Shown here piece after piece: positions 32,044-40,107 of a DNA stretch of 64,000 nucleotides (the stretch's first letter is position 1; the number at the start of each line of letters is the position of its first letter). The notes beneath the pieces are model-generated. The model was not told the origin of the DNA. It searched no databases and saw nothing but the letters and a program-made list of their open reading frames with translations. Origin of the DNA: a virus. The position numbers were made by a program, and so were the translations under genes. The stretch lies in the IMG/VR virus record IMGVR_UViG_3300019760_000006, positions 1 to 64,000 of that record. The stretch is one strand, 5' to 3'.

Positions 32044-32619
32044 TTAATCTACTGAAATAGAAACCGTAGCAGACCCGGCTTTAATAACCCTGTTGTTTTT
32101 ATAGTCTACTTTAACAGGATAAGGATAGACTGTAACTTTACCCTCTACATAGATAGGCATAAGCTGATTTGTATCTTTATCTACTGATAAAACCCAAGTA
32201 GCTGTTGTATTCTTTGAAGCAAAAATACCATTAGGTTCTTGCTGTTCAACAACTCCTTCAAGAAGTGTATGACCCCCATACACTTTAACTCGTTTCTTAG
32301 CAAGTTGTAAAGGATTGGTGAGACTTGTATCATAAGGGATTCCAAAACCAATAGAAGGTGTATCACCTTCAATCATCCCGTAATCACTCCTCCATACAGT
32401 ATGTGTAGATACCTTCTCATTTCTGAGATCGTATAGTTTTATGATCAAGTCTCTTTCTAATGAAAAATCATATGCAGGAATTGGTTGACCTTTAGCATAT
32501 TGTGAGAGTTGCCTATCCACTGCCTGGGATTCTTTTTCTGTTGATGTTTTTTCATAAGTGCAAGAACAAAGCCCTGTTACCATAGCCAACACTGATGTAA
32601 TATAAATAATCTTTTTCAT
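32044..32619 (-). CDS. phage-encoded lipoprotein (191 aa)
   Basis: MKK, a hydrophobic core and a lipobox-like TGLCSC near residues 15-20 indicate export and lipid attachment, probably at Cys20. The mature protein (QPIPAYDFSLERDLIIKLYD...GFGIPYDTSLTNPLQ) belongs to a lipoprotein type I recognise from other phages, but the function is unknown. Surface lipoproteins can block superinfection. AAAAGGAGGGAG gives a strong start. It is the last gene before a terminator. Confidence 0.7.
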   Translation of the reverse strand: MKKIIYITSVLAMVTGLCSCTYEKTSTEKESQAVDRQLSQYAKGQPIPAYDFSLERDLIIKLYDLRNEKVSTHTVWRSDYGMIEGDTPSIGFGIPYDTSLTNPLQLAKKRVKVYGGHTLLEGVVEQQEPNGIFASKNTTATWVLSVDKDTNQLMPIYVEGKVTVYPYPVKVDYKNNRVIKAGSATVSISVD

Positions 32620-32638
32620 CTCTTTTCACTCCCTCCTT

Positions 32639-32944
32639 TTAGTTTTTACTCATTTTTAAAATGTTAATTGCATCAATCTGAGCTTTAATCTCAGCTTTTG
32701 TTCCAGCACTAACATCTGGATTTCTAAGTTTTCCTTTTAGTTGAGAAATCTGCGCATCGTAAGTTGTAACAGCGTCTCTATCTGCTTCATGTTTCTGATA
32801 TGAATTTTCAAAAACTACCCTTTCAACAACAGTTTTACCAAAAATACCTGCATAGTTTAGAATGGTAAACACAATCATTGAACCAATCAAAAGAGTTACA
32901 ATCCACACCCACCAACCGCCAAAACACTTCTTTTCTTTTTCCAT
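32639..32944 (-). CDS. membrane protein with coiled-coil tail (101 aa)
   Basis: One transmembrane helix at about residues 10-33, then an external or cytoplasmic helical tail. It is adjacent to the lipoprotein gene, so the two may form an envelope unit. Confidence 0.6.
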   Translation of the reverse strand: MEKEKKCFGGWWVWIVTLLIGSMIVFTILNYAGIFGKTVVERVVFENSYQKHEADRDAVTTYDAQISQLKGKLRNPDVSAGTKAEIKAQIDAINILKMSKN

Positions 32945-32966
32945 TATTTATCCCCTCTTTATATTT

Positions 32967-32998
32967 GAGTCCCGCCAAAAAGAGGCAGGACTCGTTTT
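32967..32998. terminator. GC-rich hairpin between minus-strand genes
   Basis: GAGTCCCGCC and GGCAGGACTC (32967-32976, 32984-32993) form a stem with an AAAAAGA loop. A T5 run follows only on the plus strand, so it would stop plus-strand (antisense) transcription, while on the minus strand it is a bare stem that could stabilise or process the mRNA. Confidence 0.5.
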
Positions 32999-33009
32999 TA
33001 ATTGTCTAT

Positions 33010-33267
33010 TTAAAAATCATTATTAATAACTCTCTCAATTCCTTTAATAATATTCTCAGCTTTCTTAGACTTTTCTTCTTTCACAATCTTTTCTTTTTCA
33101 AGTCTAATAATCTCTTCAGTGTGTTTCTTCCTTTCTCTTTCCATATTCTCTTTAATTCTTTTCAAATCATTTGTAGCTTTTGTAAAACCTTTCACAGCTT
33201 TATCAATATCATCTTTGTTGTCCCAAAGAACAGAAATATAAGACCAAAATTGTTTTAAAGCATTCAT
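33010..33267 (-). CDS. coiled-coil protein (85 aa)
   Basis: Lys/Glu-rich heptads from about residue 25 to the end. The start is one base from the previous stop. No specific function. Confidence 0.55.
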   Translation of the reverse strand: MNALKQFWSYISVLWDNKDDIDKAVKGFTKATNDLKRIKENMERERKKHTEEIIRLEKEKIVKEEKSKKAENIIKGIERVINNDF

Positions 33268-33268
33268 T

Positions 33269-33661
33269 TTAGTTATCTCCTTTTAGAGAGTCTTTATAAG
33301 TTTTAATTGTTGATCCAACTGTATCTGAAACAAAAAGTGACTTCTTAGTTTTCATCATTAACTCAATCAATTCTATAGCTTCATGAGGAGCAAAGTTATG
33401 TTCATCTTCACTATTAGTAGTGAGAAGTTCCCTATACATCAATTTCAAACCCCTTGCCCTCTTTTTGGTATGCCACTTAATAAATCCATCAAGCAACTGA
33501 TCTACTTCTTTAGCTGGCAACGCTGTGTAAGATTTAATCATCTCTTTACCAAGAGTAATCAATGCTTCATTATTTAGCAATTCAAGCCAAGGTTGCATTT
33601 CACGAAATACCTCTTTAGCCATCTCCATCATCTCATTTACATCATCTTTTACAAATTCCAT
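33269..33661 (-). CDS. hypothetical helical protein (130 aa)
   Basis: All-helical, acidic, no motif. AAAGGAG upstream lies inside the previous small gene, whose stop overlaps this start (TAATG). Confidence 0.55.
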   Translation of the reverse strand: MEFVKDDVNEMMEMAKEVFREMQPWLELLNNEALITLGKEMIKSYTALPAKEVDQLLDGFIKWHTKKRARGLKLMYRELLTTNSEDEHNFAPHEAIELIELMMKTKKSLFVSDTVGSTIKTYKDSLKGDN

Positions 33662-33804
33662 TATTTTCTAATCTCCTTTCCGCAAACTGTACATCTATAC
33701 AGATTCTCTGATTTATTAACTTTGTTACAAAGTCTAATCTGTTTACCATACTTTTGGTCTTGCCACTCATGTTCACAGCTACACTTCAGTTTTTCTGTTG
33801 TCAT
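33661..33804 (-). CDS. small zinc-finger protein (47 aa)
   Basis: MTTEKLKCSC-E-H-E-W, then C, then C-T-V-C-G-K near the end: a zinc ribbon. GGAGATTAAAA lies upstream of the ATG at 33804. It is the first protein gene after the tRNA. Confidence 0.6.
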   Translation of the reverse strand: MTTEKLKCSCEHEWQDQKYGKQIRLCNKVNKSENLYRCTVCGKEIRK

Positions 33805-33841
33805 TTTTAATCTCCTTACTTTTAATTAATTGTTATTATGA

Positions 33842-33915
33842 TGGTGCTCCTGGAGAGAATTGAACTCTCATTAATCGCTTATAAGGCAACCGTTCTTCCT
33901 TTGAACTACAGGAGC
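33842..33915 (-). tRNA. tRNA-Ile, anticodon UAU, with encoded CCA
   Basis: 74 bases fold into a full cloverleaf: acceptor GCTCCTG/CAGGAGC (7 pairs), D stem GTTC/GAAC with GG in the loop, anticodon stem GTTGC/GCGAT with loop CTTATAA (U33, anticodon UAU), 4-base variable loop, T stem GAGAG/CTCTC with TTCAATT, discriminator A and CCA. It reads AUA, a codon that is frequent in this AT-rich genome. Confidence 0.92.
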
Positions 33916-33936
33916 TTTAATTTGTTTATGAAAAAT

Positions 33937-33965
33937 ATAATACACCAAGAGTTATTGTCTGTCAA
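33937..33965 (-). promoter_or_regulatory. strong sigma70-type promoter for the tRNA and genes after it
   Basis: On the minus strand TTGACA (33965-33960), 17 bases and TATTAT (33942-33937), about 20 bases before the tRNA 5' end. Confidence 0.75.
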
Positions 33966-33975
33966 GCACTTTATT

Positions 33976-34167
33976 TCAGTAAATACTATAATAATGATCT
34001 TTATCTTCTAATCTACAATCTGGATGAATATAATATTCACCATCATCTAAACCTGTTAACGCAACCTCAAGATCTGTGCAAAAATAATATTCATCCCACT
34101 TCTGCTGCATAACAGCACAGGGACAATCTTCGCAACTTTTAATCTCTTTATAGAATATTTTTGTCAT
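33976..34167 (-). CDS. small Cys-rich protein (63 aa)
   Basis: The ATG at 34167 with GGAGATTTAAAATA is preferred to 34203. C-E-D-C-P-C near residues 12-17 and two later Cys suggest metal binding. Function unknown. Confidence 0.55.
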   Translation of the reverse strand: MTKIFYKEIKSCEDCPCAVMQQKWDEYYFCTDLEVALTGLDDGEYYIHPDCRLEDKDHYYSIY

Positions 34168-34487
34168 TATTTTAAATCTCCAATTAACCAAGTCAATATC
34201 CAACCAAATTTAGAATCCTCATCAACATGAGAGTCACCAAACAACACATACCTGAAAGGCATTATTATTACAAATAGTGGGTAAACCCATAAAGTATTAA
34301 TTCTATTCATAAATGTTGTTTTAGGTGCCTCGTAATACCTATCTTTCACAAGGTATTCAGAATAATACCCCTCCTCATATGTACCAAACAAAATATCAAG
34401 AACATCACCCGGTGTTTGGCAGTCATTTTCTTTTATGACATTTTCTAATTCATACCTATATAAATTTCTTTTGCTTATTTTAATCAT
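34167..34487 (-). CDS. hypothetical protein with a hydrophobic segment (106 aa)
   Basis: Residues about 65-85 (LWVYPLFVIIMPFRYVLF) are hydrophobic enough to be a membrane segment. It overlaps the ThyX-like gene by four bases. Confidence 0.55.
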   Translation of the reverse strand: MIKISKRNLYRYELENVIKENDCQTPGDVLDILFGTYEEGYYSEYLVKDRYYEAPKTTFMNRINTLWVYPLFVIIMPFRYVLFGDSHVDEDSKFGWILTWLIGDLK

Positions 34488-35047
34488 TTTATACTCTTTA
34501 CAATTTCTTTTATATACATTAAAGGATAATAATCATGTTTTGTGATAATTTTTGCAAATTTACCACACGTATTCTTACCTTCTTTACAAATCCCATTCCT
34601 GTACACACAGTCAGGAACCATGAATAAGGCAAGATTGGGAGATATTTTCTTAATTTCATTTTTAATTAAAGACATCACTTTAACAGTTTCTTTGTGGCTT
34701 TTAAGACATAATCTTTTCCTTGAGAGACTAATGAGTGCTTCAGCATTAATCTTAATTGTATGTGTTACAGGGGTTAGTCTGTTAACCCCTTCATTAGATT
34801 TTTTATTATTTCTATCATCTCTATTAGAAAATACAAAATGTTCACACCCTATCTTATGCCTAACAAAATGTGTACTGACAAAAGAAGGAATACCTTCCAT
34901 TCTAATCAAGTACTCTTGTGTTCTTATAGGTGAATGTTCTAACATATAAGCAATCTTTTCAGTTATGTGTGTATTGAAATTAACTGTTGAATCGAAAGCC
35001 TCTTTCATCAATGCTAAATCTGTAATCTTTTTAACTGTTATTTTCAT
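34484..35047 (-). CDS. thyX: ThyX-like flavin-dependent thymidylate synthase (187 aa)
   Basis: RHKIGCEHFVFSNR (63-76) fits the ThyX signature (R-H-R-x7-8-S) with Lys for the last Arg and Ser74. NRLTPVTHTIKIN and LSRKRLCLKSHKE further match ThyX blocks. ThyX makes dTMP from dUMP using FAD, NADPH and methylene-tetrahydrofolate. The protein is shorter than usual (about 220-250) and the signature is non-standard, so activity should not be assumed. It fits with dUTPase and the deaminase as a thymidylate supply line. Confidence 0.65.
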   Translation of the reverse strand: MKITVKKITDLALMKEAFDSTVNFNTHITEKIAYMLEHSPIRTQEYLIRMEGIPSFVSTHFVRHKIGCEHFVFSNRDDRNNKKSNEGVNRLTPVTHTIKINAEALISLSRKRLCLKSHKETVKVMSLIKNEIKKISPNLALFMVPDCVYRNGICKEGKNTCGKFAKIITKHDYYPLMYIKEIVKSIK

Positions 35048-35059
35048 TAATCAATACCT

Positions 35060-35242
35060 TTACTGATTAGTCCAATACATTGCATCAGCTTTACCTACAA
35101 AAACATGCCATGATTGTTTTAATTTATTAGTAAAACTTCTATATTTATAATTAATAGGCCTTGCAAAACACCAACCAACACCTCTAATATAAACTGTATC
35201 TGCTGATTTTGTATTGAACATCTGATCAACATTGTATTTCAT
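35060..35242 (-). CDS. small hypothetical protein (60 aa)
   Basis: TAGGAGATTATTAT lies upstream of the ATG. Basic, aromatic-rich. Function unknown. Confidence 0.55.
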   Translation of the reverse strand: MKYNVDQMFNTKSADTVYIRGVGWCFARPINYKYRSFTNKLKQSWHVFVGKADAMYWTNQ

Positions 35243-35253
35243 ATAATAATCTC

Positions 35254-35430
35254 CTATTCTGTTAAAAGTTCATACTGTTTCATAGAATGAACTTGTATTT
35301 TTGTATCTCTATCTTCAGGTGTATTCACAATAATGTTTCTTAACTTGATCATATAGTCAGTATTCACATCTTCTTCATGCACATATCTCAGTCTATCATG
35401 AATAAACATTAGAAAGGTTTTATCTTTCAT
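35254..35430 (-). CDS. small hypothetical protein (58 aa)
   Basis: MKDKTFLMFIHDRLRYVHEEDV..., preceded by TTGAGG. Charged, mostly helical. The stop leads directly into the ribosome site of the next gene. The next gene downstream is 35060. Confidence 0.55.
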   Translation of the reverse strand: MKDKTFLMFIHDRLRYVHEEDVNTDYMIKLRNIIVNTPEDRDTKIQVHSMKQYELLTE

Positions 35431-35431
35431 A

Positions 35432-35728
35432 CTAAAACCTCAATTTACTAATCTTTTCAATTTCATTATTAATCTCCCTTCGAAGATAATTTTCAAGAGG
35501 TTCGTACTCATCTCTCTCTTCATCATATTCTCTCATATCATCTTCTCTAAACCAGATTGGAATGCCAAGAAATCTAACACAAATATCATTACCATCAGTT
35601 GTGAACTCTATAAAATAGTACTCTTCGGGACACTGATCTTCCAATTCTGATTGAAGCTTGTCAACAATATTAATAATACCTAATACTTCTCTCTCATAAT
35701 TTGAAACCCCTGGACAATCACTTTTCAT
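35432..35728 (-). CDS. hypothetical acidic protein (98 aa)
   Basis: AAGGAGATTGTACT gives a good start. Residues 1-30 are helical, then beta-rich, then acidic/helical. No family recognised. Confidence 0.55.
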   Translation of the reverse strand: MKSDCPGVSNYEREVLGIINIVDKLQSELEDQCPEEYYFIEFTTDGNDICVRFLGIPIWFREDDMREYDEERDEYEPLENYLRREINNEIEKISKLRF

Positions 35729-35789
35729 AGTACAATCTCCTTGTTTTTAAAAGATTCATCTGATAACATTTAAACTTTATATCTTTTAT

Positions 35790-36359
35790 TTATATACACT
35801 TTTCTACGAAAACCTTACATGCATCCATAGGATTTTTAATAGGAAATAAAACTTCCTTAACACTATTAATATCTATTTTGTCAACATTATTATTCCAATG
35901 CCAGTTATGTGTGTTAGCTTTCTTTATAATATCCATCCATTTATCATCTGTATTTAAACATTTAAATAAAGATCTGATAGTATCACACCATAACTTATGA
36001 TCCATAACTATTTCTATTATGTGTTCATGTTCTCCAATAAACCACTCTATTTTAATTTCATTTTCTGTATGAAAATAAATATCAAAAATATCACCGTATG
36101 CAGGTTTTAGTGATTTTGACCTTAATCTTAAATTATTGGTATCTAAAGACTCTATAACTGGTTTTATGTTCCTATCTACAAACATATCCATTAAAGTAAA
36201 GCGTAACTCTACATTAAATTTAAAATTAGGTGCATAGAATTTTGGAGTGTATTTAGCACGAAAAACTATAGCATCTTTTAAAAAATCATCTTTATTTTTG
36301 TCAATATAAACTGCACTACTCCCAACTTTCCTAACATCACCGCCAGATATTTTTCTCAC
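35790..36359 (-). CDS. hypothetical protein (189 aa)
   Basis: Soluble mixed alpha/beta protein with a His/Trp-rich middle (NTHNWHWNN, about 151-159). AAAAGGAGGTATA upstream. Function unknown. Confidence 0.6.
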   Translation of the reverse strand: MRKISGGDVRKVGSSAVYIDKNKDDFLKDAIVFRAKYTPKFYAPNFKFNVELRFTLMDMFVDRNIKPVIESLDTNNLRLRSKSLKPAYGDIFDIYFHTENEIKIEWFIGEHEHIIEIVMDHKLWCDTIRSLFKCLNTDDKWMDIIKKANTHNWHWNNNVDKIDINSVKEVLFPIKNPMDACKVFVEKCI

Positions 36360-36372
36360 TTATACCTCCTTT

Positions 36373-37446
36373 TCATATTTCCCTCATTAATTCTATAATT
36401 GGAAGTTTTCCATCATTCAATACAACTCCACAACCAAGTGTAGGTTTAGGCATATCTTTAGCATAATCAAAAGCATAGGCTTTATGATTAATCCCAACAG
36501 GTACTTGCATACTAAATATTGTCTTATTTCTCCCTGTCAAGTAGTTAATATAACAATCATGATGCCAATGTCCCGCTACTACACTCATCATCTCTTTTCC
36601 TGCCTTTGTATGTGCCTTCATTCCAGTGCCATGTGTATACAAGACATCATCATAAACAAAGTTATATTGAAAATTCCAGTTTGGTATTTCAAGAACTTCA
36701 TTTATTGATCTAACCCATTCTTTAGATACACCGGAATCAAAAGCGCGCCTTAGTAAAAGGCGGTCATGATTTCCCCAACATACATCCGCTTTTTGGAAAA
36801 TTGAGTACCAATTTTTAATTTTTTTCTTAACATAATAAAGTTCATCTTTAGCTGACATACCATCAGGGTCAGACTTATAGAAAGAAGAGTAGTGATTGTC
36901 AATAATATCACCTATGAAAATAACATGGTTGCAGTCATACTTCTTATAGATTGCTTTACAAAAACTTGGATATTCATCTAAACACCAAGGTTCGTGAAGG
37001 TCACCAATAACCAAAATATTTCTTGCTTCTTTCTTTACAGGTGACCAAACTCTCTCTCCAAAAGTACATTGATATTTTTGTTCTAATGGTTTCCAAGTAA
37101 CCTTAGTTTCTTTAGGATCAGGTTCTATACAAGAATACTCTTTATAACCACCAAATTTATATTTATTAATAGAATTAACCAAGCAATCAAATAATTCTTG
37201 TGGATCACTTTCTCCAATCAACCTTTTGCTTTCGTTCAACTCAGTAATATTATCAACTCTTTCAAACTCTTTATAAGTCTTTCCTGAAATGAAATCAAAT
37301 ACTGTACTTTTTGGTACACCAGTAATCTCTTCAATACTACGAAGAGATTCATTTTCGAATTTATACAATTTCCAAATCTGTGTTAGCACTTCATCAGATA
37401 GCTGTTTTTTCTTTCTGATCTGCCCATCACTTAATTTTTTACTCAA
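36373..37446 (-). CDS. metallophosphoesterase with N-terminal helix-turn-helix (357 aa)
   Basis: Residues about 15-55 (LSDEVLTQIWKLYKFENESLR..., then ITGVPKSTVFDFI) form a homeodomain-like HTH. The catalytic half has D149-x-H151 (GDLHEP), G179-D180, GNHD at 225-228, H272 and GHWH at 292-295, a complete calcineurin-like metal centre. This combination suggests a phosphoesterase or nuclease directed to DNA by its HTH. It overlaps the upstream gene by eight bases. Confidence 0.8.
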   Translation of the reverse strand: MSKKLSDGQIRKKKQLSDEVLTQIWKLYKFENESLRSIEEITGVPKSTVFDFISGKTYKEFERVDNITELNESKRLIGESDPQELFDCLVNSINKYKFGGYKEYSCIEPDPKETKVTWKPLEQKYQCTFGERVWSPVKKEARNILVIGDLHEPWCLDEYPSFCKAIYKKYDCNHVIFIGDIIDNHYSSFYKSDPDGMSAKDELYYVKKKIKNWYSIFQKADVCWGNHDRLLLRRAFDSGVSKEWVRSINEVLEIPNWNFQYNFVYDDVLYTHGTGMKAHTKAGKEMMSVVAGHWHHDCYINYLTGRNKTIFSMQVPVGINHKAYAFDYAKDMPKPTLGCGVVLNDGKLPIIELMREI

Positions 37447-37702
37447 TAATCATCTCCTCAACCTGTTCTCTTAGATCTGACATCATAACCTTACCTTCGC
37501 TTGTATTTGAAAATAATTGTTCATCTATTACCATATCTGTAGAAATATTGTTACCACAATGCCAACATAAACCTTTTATTGGCTTGCAGTCCTCTAAAAA
37601 ATCATCACATACGTCTTCAATATCTCTATGTTCTGTTTCAACTTCACATTCAAACAATGCACTCGCATAAATAGGTAGCCAAATTTTAATTTTCTTTTTC
37701 AT
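37439..37702 (-). CDS. hypothetical protein (87 aa)
   Basis: Contains LCWHCGNN (about 45-52) and two other Cys, a probable zinc site, in an acidic protein. Coupled to the phosphoesterase gene by an eight-base overlap. Confidence 0.55.
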   Translation of the reverse strand: MKKKIKIWLPIYASALFECEVETEHRDIEDVCDDFLEDCKPIKGLCWHCGNNISTDMVIDEQLFSNTSEGKVMMSDLREQVEEMIIE

Positions 37703-37712
37703 TATTTAACCA

Positions 37713-37937
37713 TCAGTCGTTAGACTGAACCTCTCTAAACTTAAATACAGCAGATTTAATAGAATCTTCTGCAAGAACAAGATACTCACCATTTTCAAGT
37801 TCTTGGTAAAAGCTAACTACATCTCCTATGAGAATATCTCTTGAGTAATACTTTGCACATTCTTCAACAGAATCAAAATTTATTTCACATGTTGTATACT
37901 TTTCACCAAATATAGTAATATCAGCTATAATTTTCAT
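37713..37937 (-). CDS. hypothetical protein (74 aa)
   Basis: Small alpha/beta protein, acidic, no known motif. Closely spaced in the operon. Confidence 0.55.
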   Translation of the reverse strand: MKIIADITIFGEKYTTCEINFDSVEECAKYYSRDILIGDVVSFYQELENGEYLVLAEDSIKSAVFKFREVQSND

Positions 37938-37958
37938 TATTTATTTTCTCTCCATTAC

Positions 37959-38192
37959 TCACTTAATCTTTTCAAAACATTTAGGTTCATCTGAATAAAT
38001 ACATATTGGTGTAGAACTTTCTGAGATGCCTTCAGAATCATTCCACCACAATTCAGCATCATGCTCAACTTCTGGTGTTAATGCCCTGTCACATTCATCA
38101 CCAAACTTACATTCTTTATAAAATGTACAAAATGTTTTATCTTTATAACAAATCATATATAGGGTCCTTTTCAATTTTAAGTTTTTATTCAA
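37959..38192 (-). CDS. hypothetical Cys-containing protein (77 aa)
   Basis: Six Cys spread along a small protein (CYKDKTFCTFYKECKFGDEC), possibly a metal-binding knuckle. First gene behind the promoter at 38217. Confidence 0.55.
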   Translation of the reverse strand: MNKNLKLKRTLYMICYKDKTFCTFYKECKFGDECDRALTPEVEHDAELWWNDSEGISESSTPICIYSDEPKCFEKIK

Positions 38193-38216
38193 TAAACAAT
38201 TTATACGTTGATTATA

Positions 38217-38245
38217 TTTATATAATACAAAACACCATTTGTCAA
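38217..38245 (-). promoter_or_regulatory. sigma70-type promoter
   Basis: On the minus strand TTGACA (38245-38240), 17 bases and TATAAA (38222-38217). The -35 context AATAGCTTGACAAAT is identical to the sRNA promoter at 5132. Confidence 0.7.
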
Positions 38246-38250
38246 GCTAT

Positions 38251-38508
38251 TTATTCATCACAACACCAATCTTCATTATCTGCCAAGTCAATATCAATAT
38301 ATTGATTCATTTTTTCTTCAGCCTCTTCTCTGATTTTAAATTTAACACATTCATTATTAAAACCTTGAAAACAAACATCCTCCCACTTACCTTGTATTTC
38401 TTCTTTTGTGTACATAAATGTTATAAATGGAAAATATTTCTTAGGTCTTCTCCACATTTGAATTTTCCAAAAACCACCCTTATTGACACACAACCTATAA
38501 TTATTCAT
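38251..38508 (-). CDS. hypothetical protein, paralog A (85 aa)
   Basis: The C-terminal half (CVKFKIREEAEEKMNQYIDI...WCCDE) is clearly similar to the small gene at 39016-39138 (CVKFRTRMEAEGQMNHYTDI...WVCD), so the two derive from a duplication. AAAGGAGATTAAA upstream. Confidence 0.55.
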   Translation of the reverse strand: MNNYRLCVNKGGFWKIQMWRRPKKYFPFITFMYTKEEIQGKWEDVCFQGFNNECVKFKIREEAEEKMNQYIDIDLADNEDWCCDE

Positions 38509-38526
38509 TTTAATCTCCTTTATAAA

Positions 38527-38751
38527 TTAGTTTTTATTTTTATCTATAATCTTCATAGTTTCTTCGTCAACATCAAAATCTCTCAAGAATTGGCTCTCTG
38601 TGTAAGCTACAGGATCAATTCTTGATAACTTATACCAAACAACCCTATCACATTCATTACAAACAAACCTTGTAAAAGCTGGAGTCTTATCTGGAACTCC
38701 AACAGATATAAAAGCATCACAATCATCATATGGACGTTCGCCAAAATTCAT
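38527..38751 (-). CDS. hypothetical zinc-like protein (74 aa)
   Basis: The ATG at 38751 avoids overlap with the upstream gene. C-N-E-C near residues 31-34 and an earlier Cys may bind zinc. Acidic tail. Confidence 0.5.
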   Translation of the reverse strand: MNFGERPYDDCDAFISVGVPDKTPAFTRFVCNECDRVVWYKLSRIDPVAYTESQFLRDFDVDEETMKIIDKNKN

Positions 38752-38752
38752 T

Positions 38753-39010
38753 TTATTTATTCTCCTCTTTTTGAACACCATACCAAATCTCTTTAAACTT
38801 ATCACTATCAATCTTATCAAGAGTGTCAGCAAGCTTATAAACCATATCAACCAACTCATCTCTTTCTTTGATAATATTATTAGCTATATACTTATTAGTA
38901 CAACAAATAGATTCATCATTTGCACTTGCGATATTGACATCTAAACCATTTGTGTGCCTTCCAAAAACAAACCACCTTGGGAATCTCTCTTCTACATATC
39001 TCTCTATCAT
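38753..39010 (-). CDS. hypothetical protein (85 aa)
   Basis: Starts MIERYVEERFPRWFVFGRH; helical C-terminal half. GGAGAATAAATAAA upstream. One base from the next start. Confidence 0.55.
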   Translation of the reverse strand: MIERYVEERFPRWFVFGRHTNGLDVNIASANDESICCTNKYIANNIIKERDELVDMVYKLADTLDKIDSDKFKEIWYGVQKEENK

Positions 39011-39015
39011 TTTAT

Positions 39016-39138
39016 TTATTCTCCTTTATTTGAATCACAAACCCAACTGTCATTTTGTGAAAGTTCAATATCAGTATAATGATTCATTTGTCCTTCAGCT
39101 TCCATTCTTGTTCTAAATTTAACACAAGACAAAAACAT
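39016..39138 (-). CDS. hypothetical protein, paralog B, short (40 aa)
   Basis: Matches the C-terminal half of the 38251 protein but lacks its N-terminal half. It starts within a hydrophobic MFLSCV with no strong ribosome site, so it is probably a shortened duplicate. Confidence 0.45.
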   Translation of the reverse strand: MFLSCVKFRTRMEAEGQMNHYTDIELSQNDSWVCDSNKGE

Positions 39139-39206
39139 AACTACACCTTTTTATTTAAAAATTTTAAATATCAAATAGATTGAATCAATACACAATAACT
39201 ACTAAA

Positions 39207-39350
39207 TCAATCCCTTACAAAATAATATTTACCAGTCCAAGACTCTTCCTTACACCACTCCTCTGCTTCTTTAATATTATCAAAATCTTTAAATATAATA
39301 TCTGTTACACAGTGATAATCATTATCAACTTCTACTATCTCAATTTTCAT
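39207..39350 (-). CDS. small acidic protein (47 aa)
   Basis: ORF MKIEIVEVDNDYHCVTD... ending YYFVRD, with AAAGGAAAATAAA upstream. Alpha/beta peptide similar in style to other small operon members. Function unknown. Confidence 0.5.
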   Translation of the reverse strand: MKIEIVEVDNDYHCVTDIIFKDFDNIKEAEEWCKEESWTGKYYFVRD

Positions 39351-39351
39351 T

Positions 39352-39537
39352 TTATTTTCCTTTTAAATATTTACAATGAGATAATTCAACCCTTATATTA
39401 CACAACTCTTCTGTAAGGGCTTTTTGTTTATCAAACATACTATTGACAAACCAATAACAATAGCTAAGCCAACAACATAATACAATTATCACTGCAATTA
39501 GCCAACAACATGATAGTTTATAAAAATTTTTATCCAT
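39352..39537 (-). CDS. small single-pass membrane protein (61 aa)
   Basis: Hydrophobic segment at about residues 10-34, rich in Cys and Trp, followed by a short coiled coil. AAAAAGGTGTAGT upstream. Confidence 0.55.
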   Translation of the reverse strand: MDKNFYKLSCCWLIAVIIVLCCWLSYCYWFVNSMFDKQKALTEELCNIRVELSHCKYLKGK

Positions 39538-39548
39538 ACTACACCTTT

Positions 39549-39752
39549 TTATCTAAAAACATTAACATTGTAAGCATTAATAGAGCAAGTAGCGCAATAA
39601 CAGTTACAACCAACAATAGTCCACCCGTTATCTATGATATCAATTTCATACGCTTCTGGTATGTCGTAAGTGCCCCAATTCTTTTCCATAGGTATTTCCA
39701 TATATTTACCACAACCACTACATCTTATCTTCATTACGCATGTAAAATTCAT
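39549..39752 (-). CDS. small zinc-ribbon-like protein (67 aa)
   Basis: C-S-G-C-G (about residues 11-15) and C-N-C-x-C-A-T-C (about 51-58) form a zinc ribbon. The 30 bases before the ATG are nearly identical to those before the 38251 gene, again indicating duplication. First gene of the minus-strand arm. Confidence 0.6.
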   Translation of the reverse strand: MNFTCVMKIRCSGCGKYMEIPMEKNWGTYDIPEAYEIDIIDNGWTIVGCNCYCATCSINAYNVNVFR

Positions 39753-39794
39753 TTTAATCTCCTTTACAAATTAGTTTTTGTTAAGTTCAAAAAC

Positions 39795-39823
39795 AACTTA
39801 CTATAACATTTTTATAATGTCAA
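39795..39823 (-). promoter_or_regulatory. possible start promoter of the minus-strand arm
   Basis: TTGACA (39823-39818) is clear, but at 17 bases the -10 is only TAAGTT; TATAGT lies too close (12 bases). A regulator may be needed, or the true promoter lies further right. Confidence 0.35.
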
Positions 39824-40107
39824 CTATTATTTTTCATATCTTGTAATTTTAAGACTATACATATTATTAGTTTCTATATATAGAAACACTTACATCATTC
39901 AATCATCTTATGGATGATAAACACACAAAATACAAAAACAACAATAATTTGTAGTTTATATAGTGAGTTACAAGGAAATAAGAGAAAATCTATGAAAACA
40001 AGAGCTTTTTAAAACAACAAAAAACATACATTTCTATTGTAACTTCTTATTTTAATTACAAATATAAACAAAATAAAAATAATCTTGAATTTAGAATAAT
40101 CTGATAT

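Noticed and set aside
34542-34949. Plus-strand ORF of 135 aa inside the thyX region
   Set aside because: Complementary shadow of the ThyX-like gene, which has recognisable motifs.
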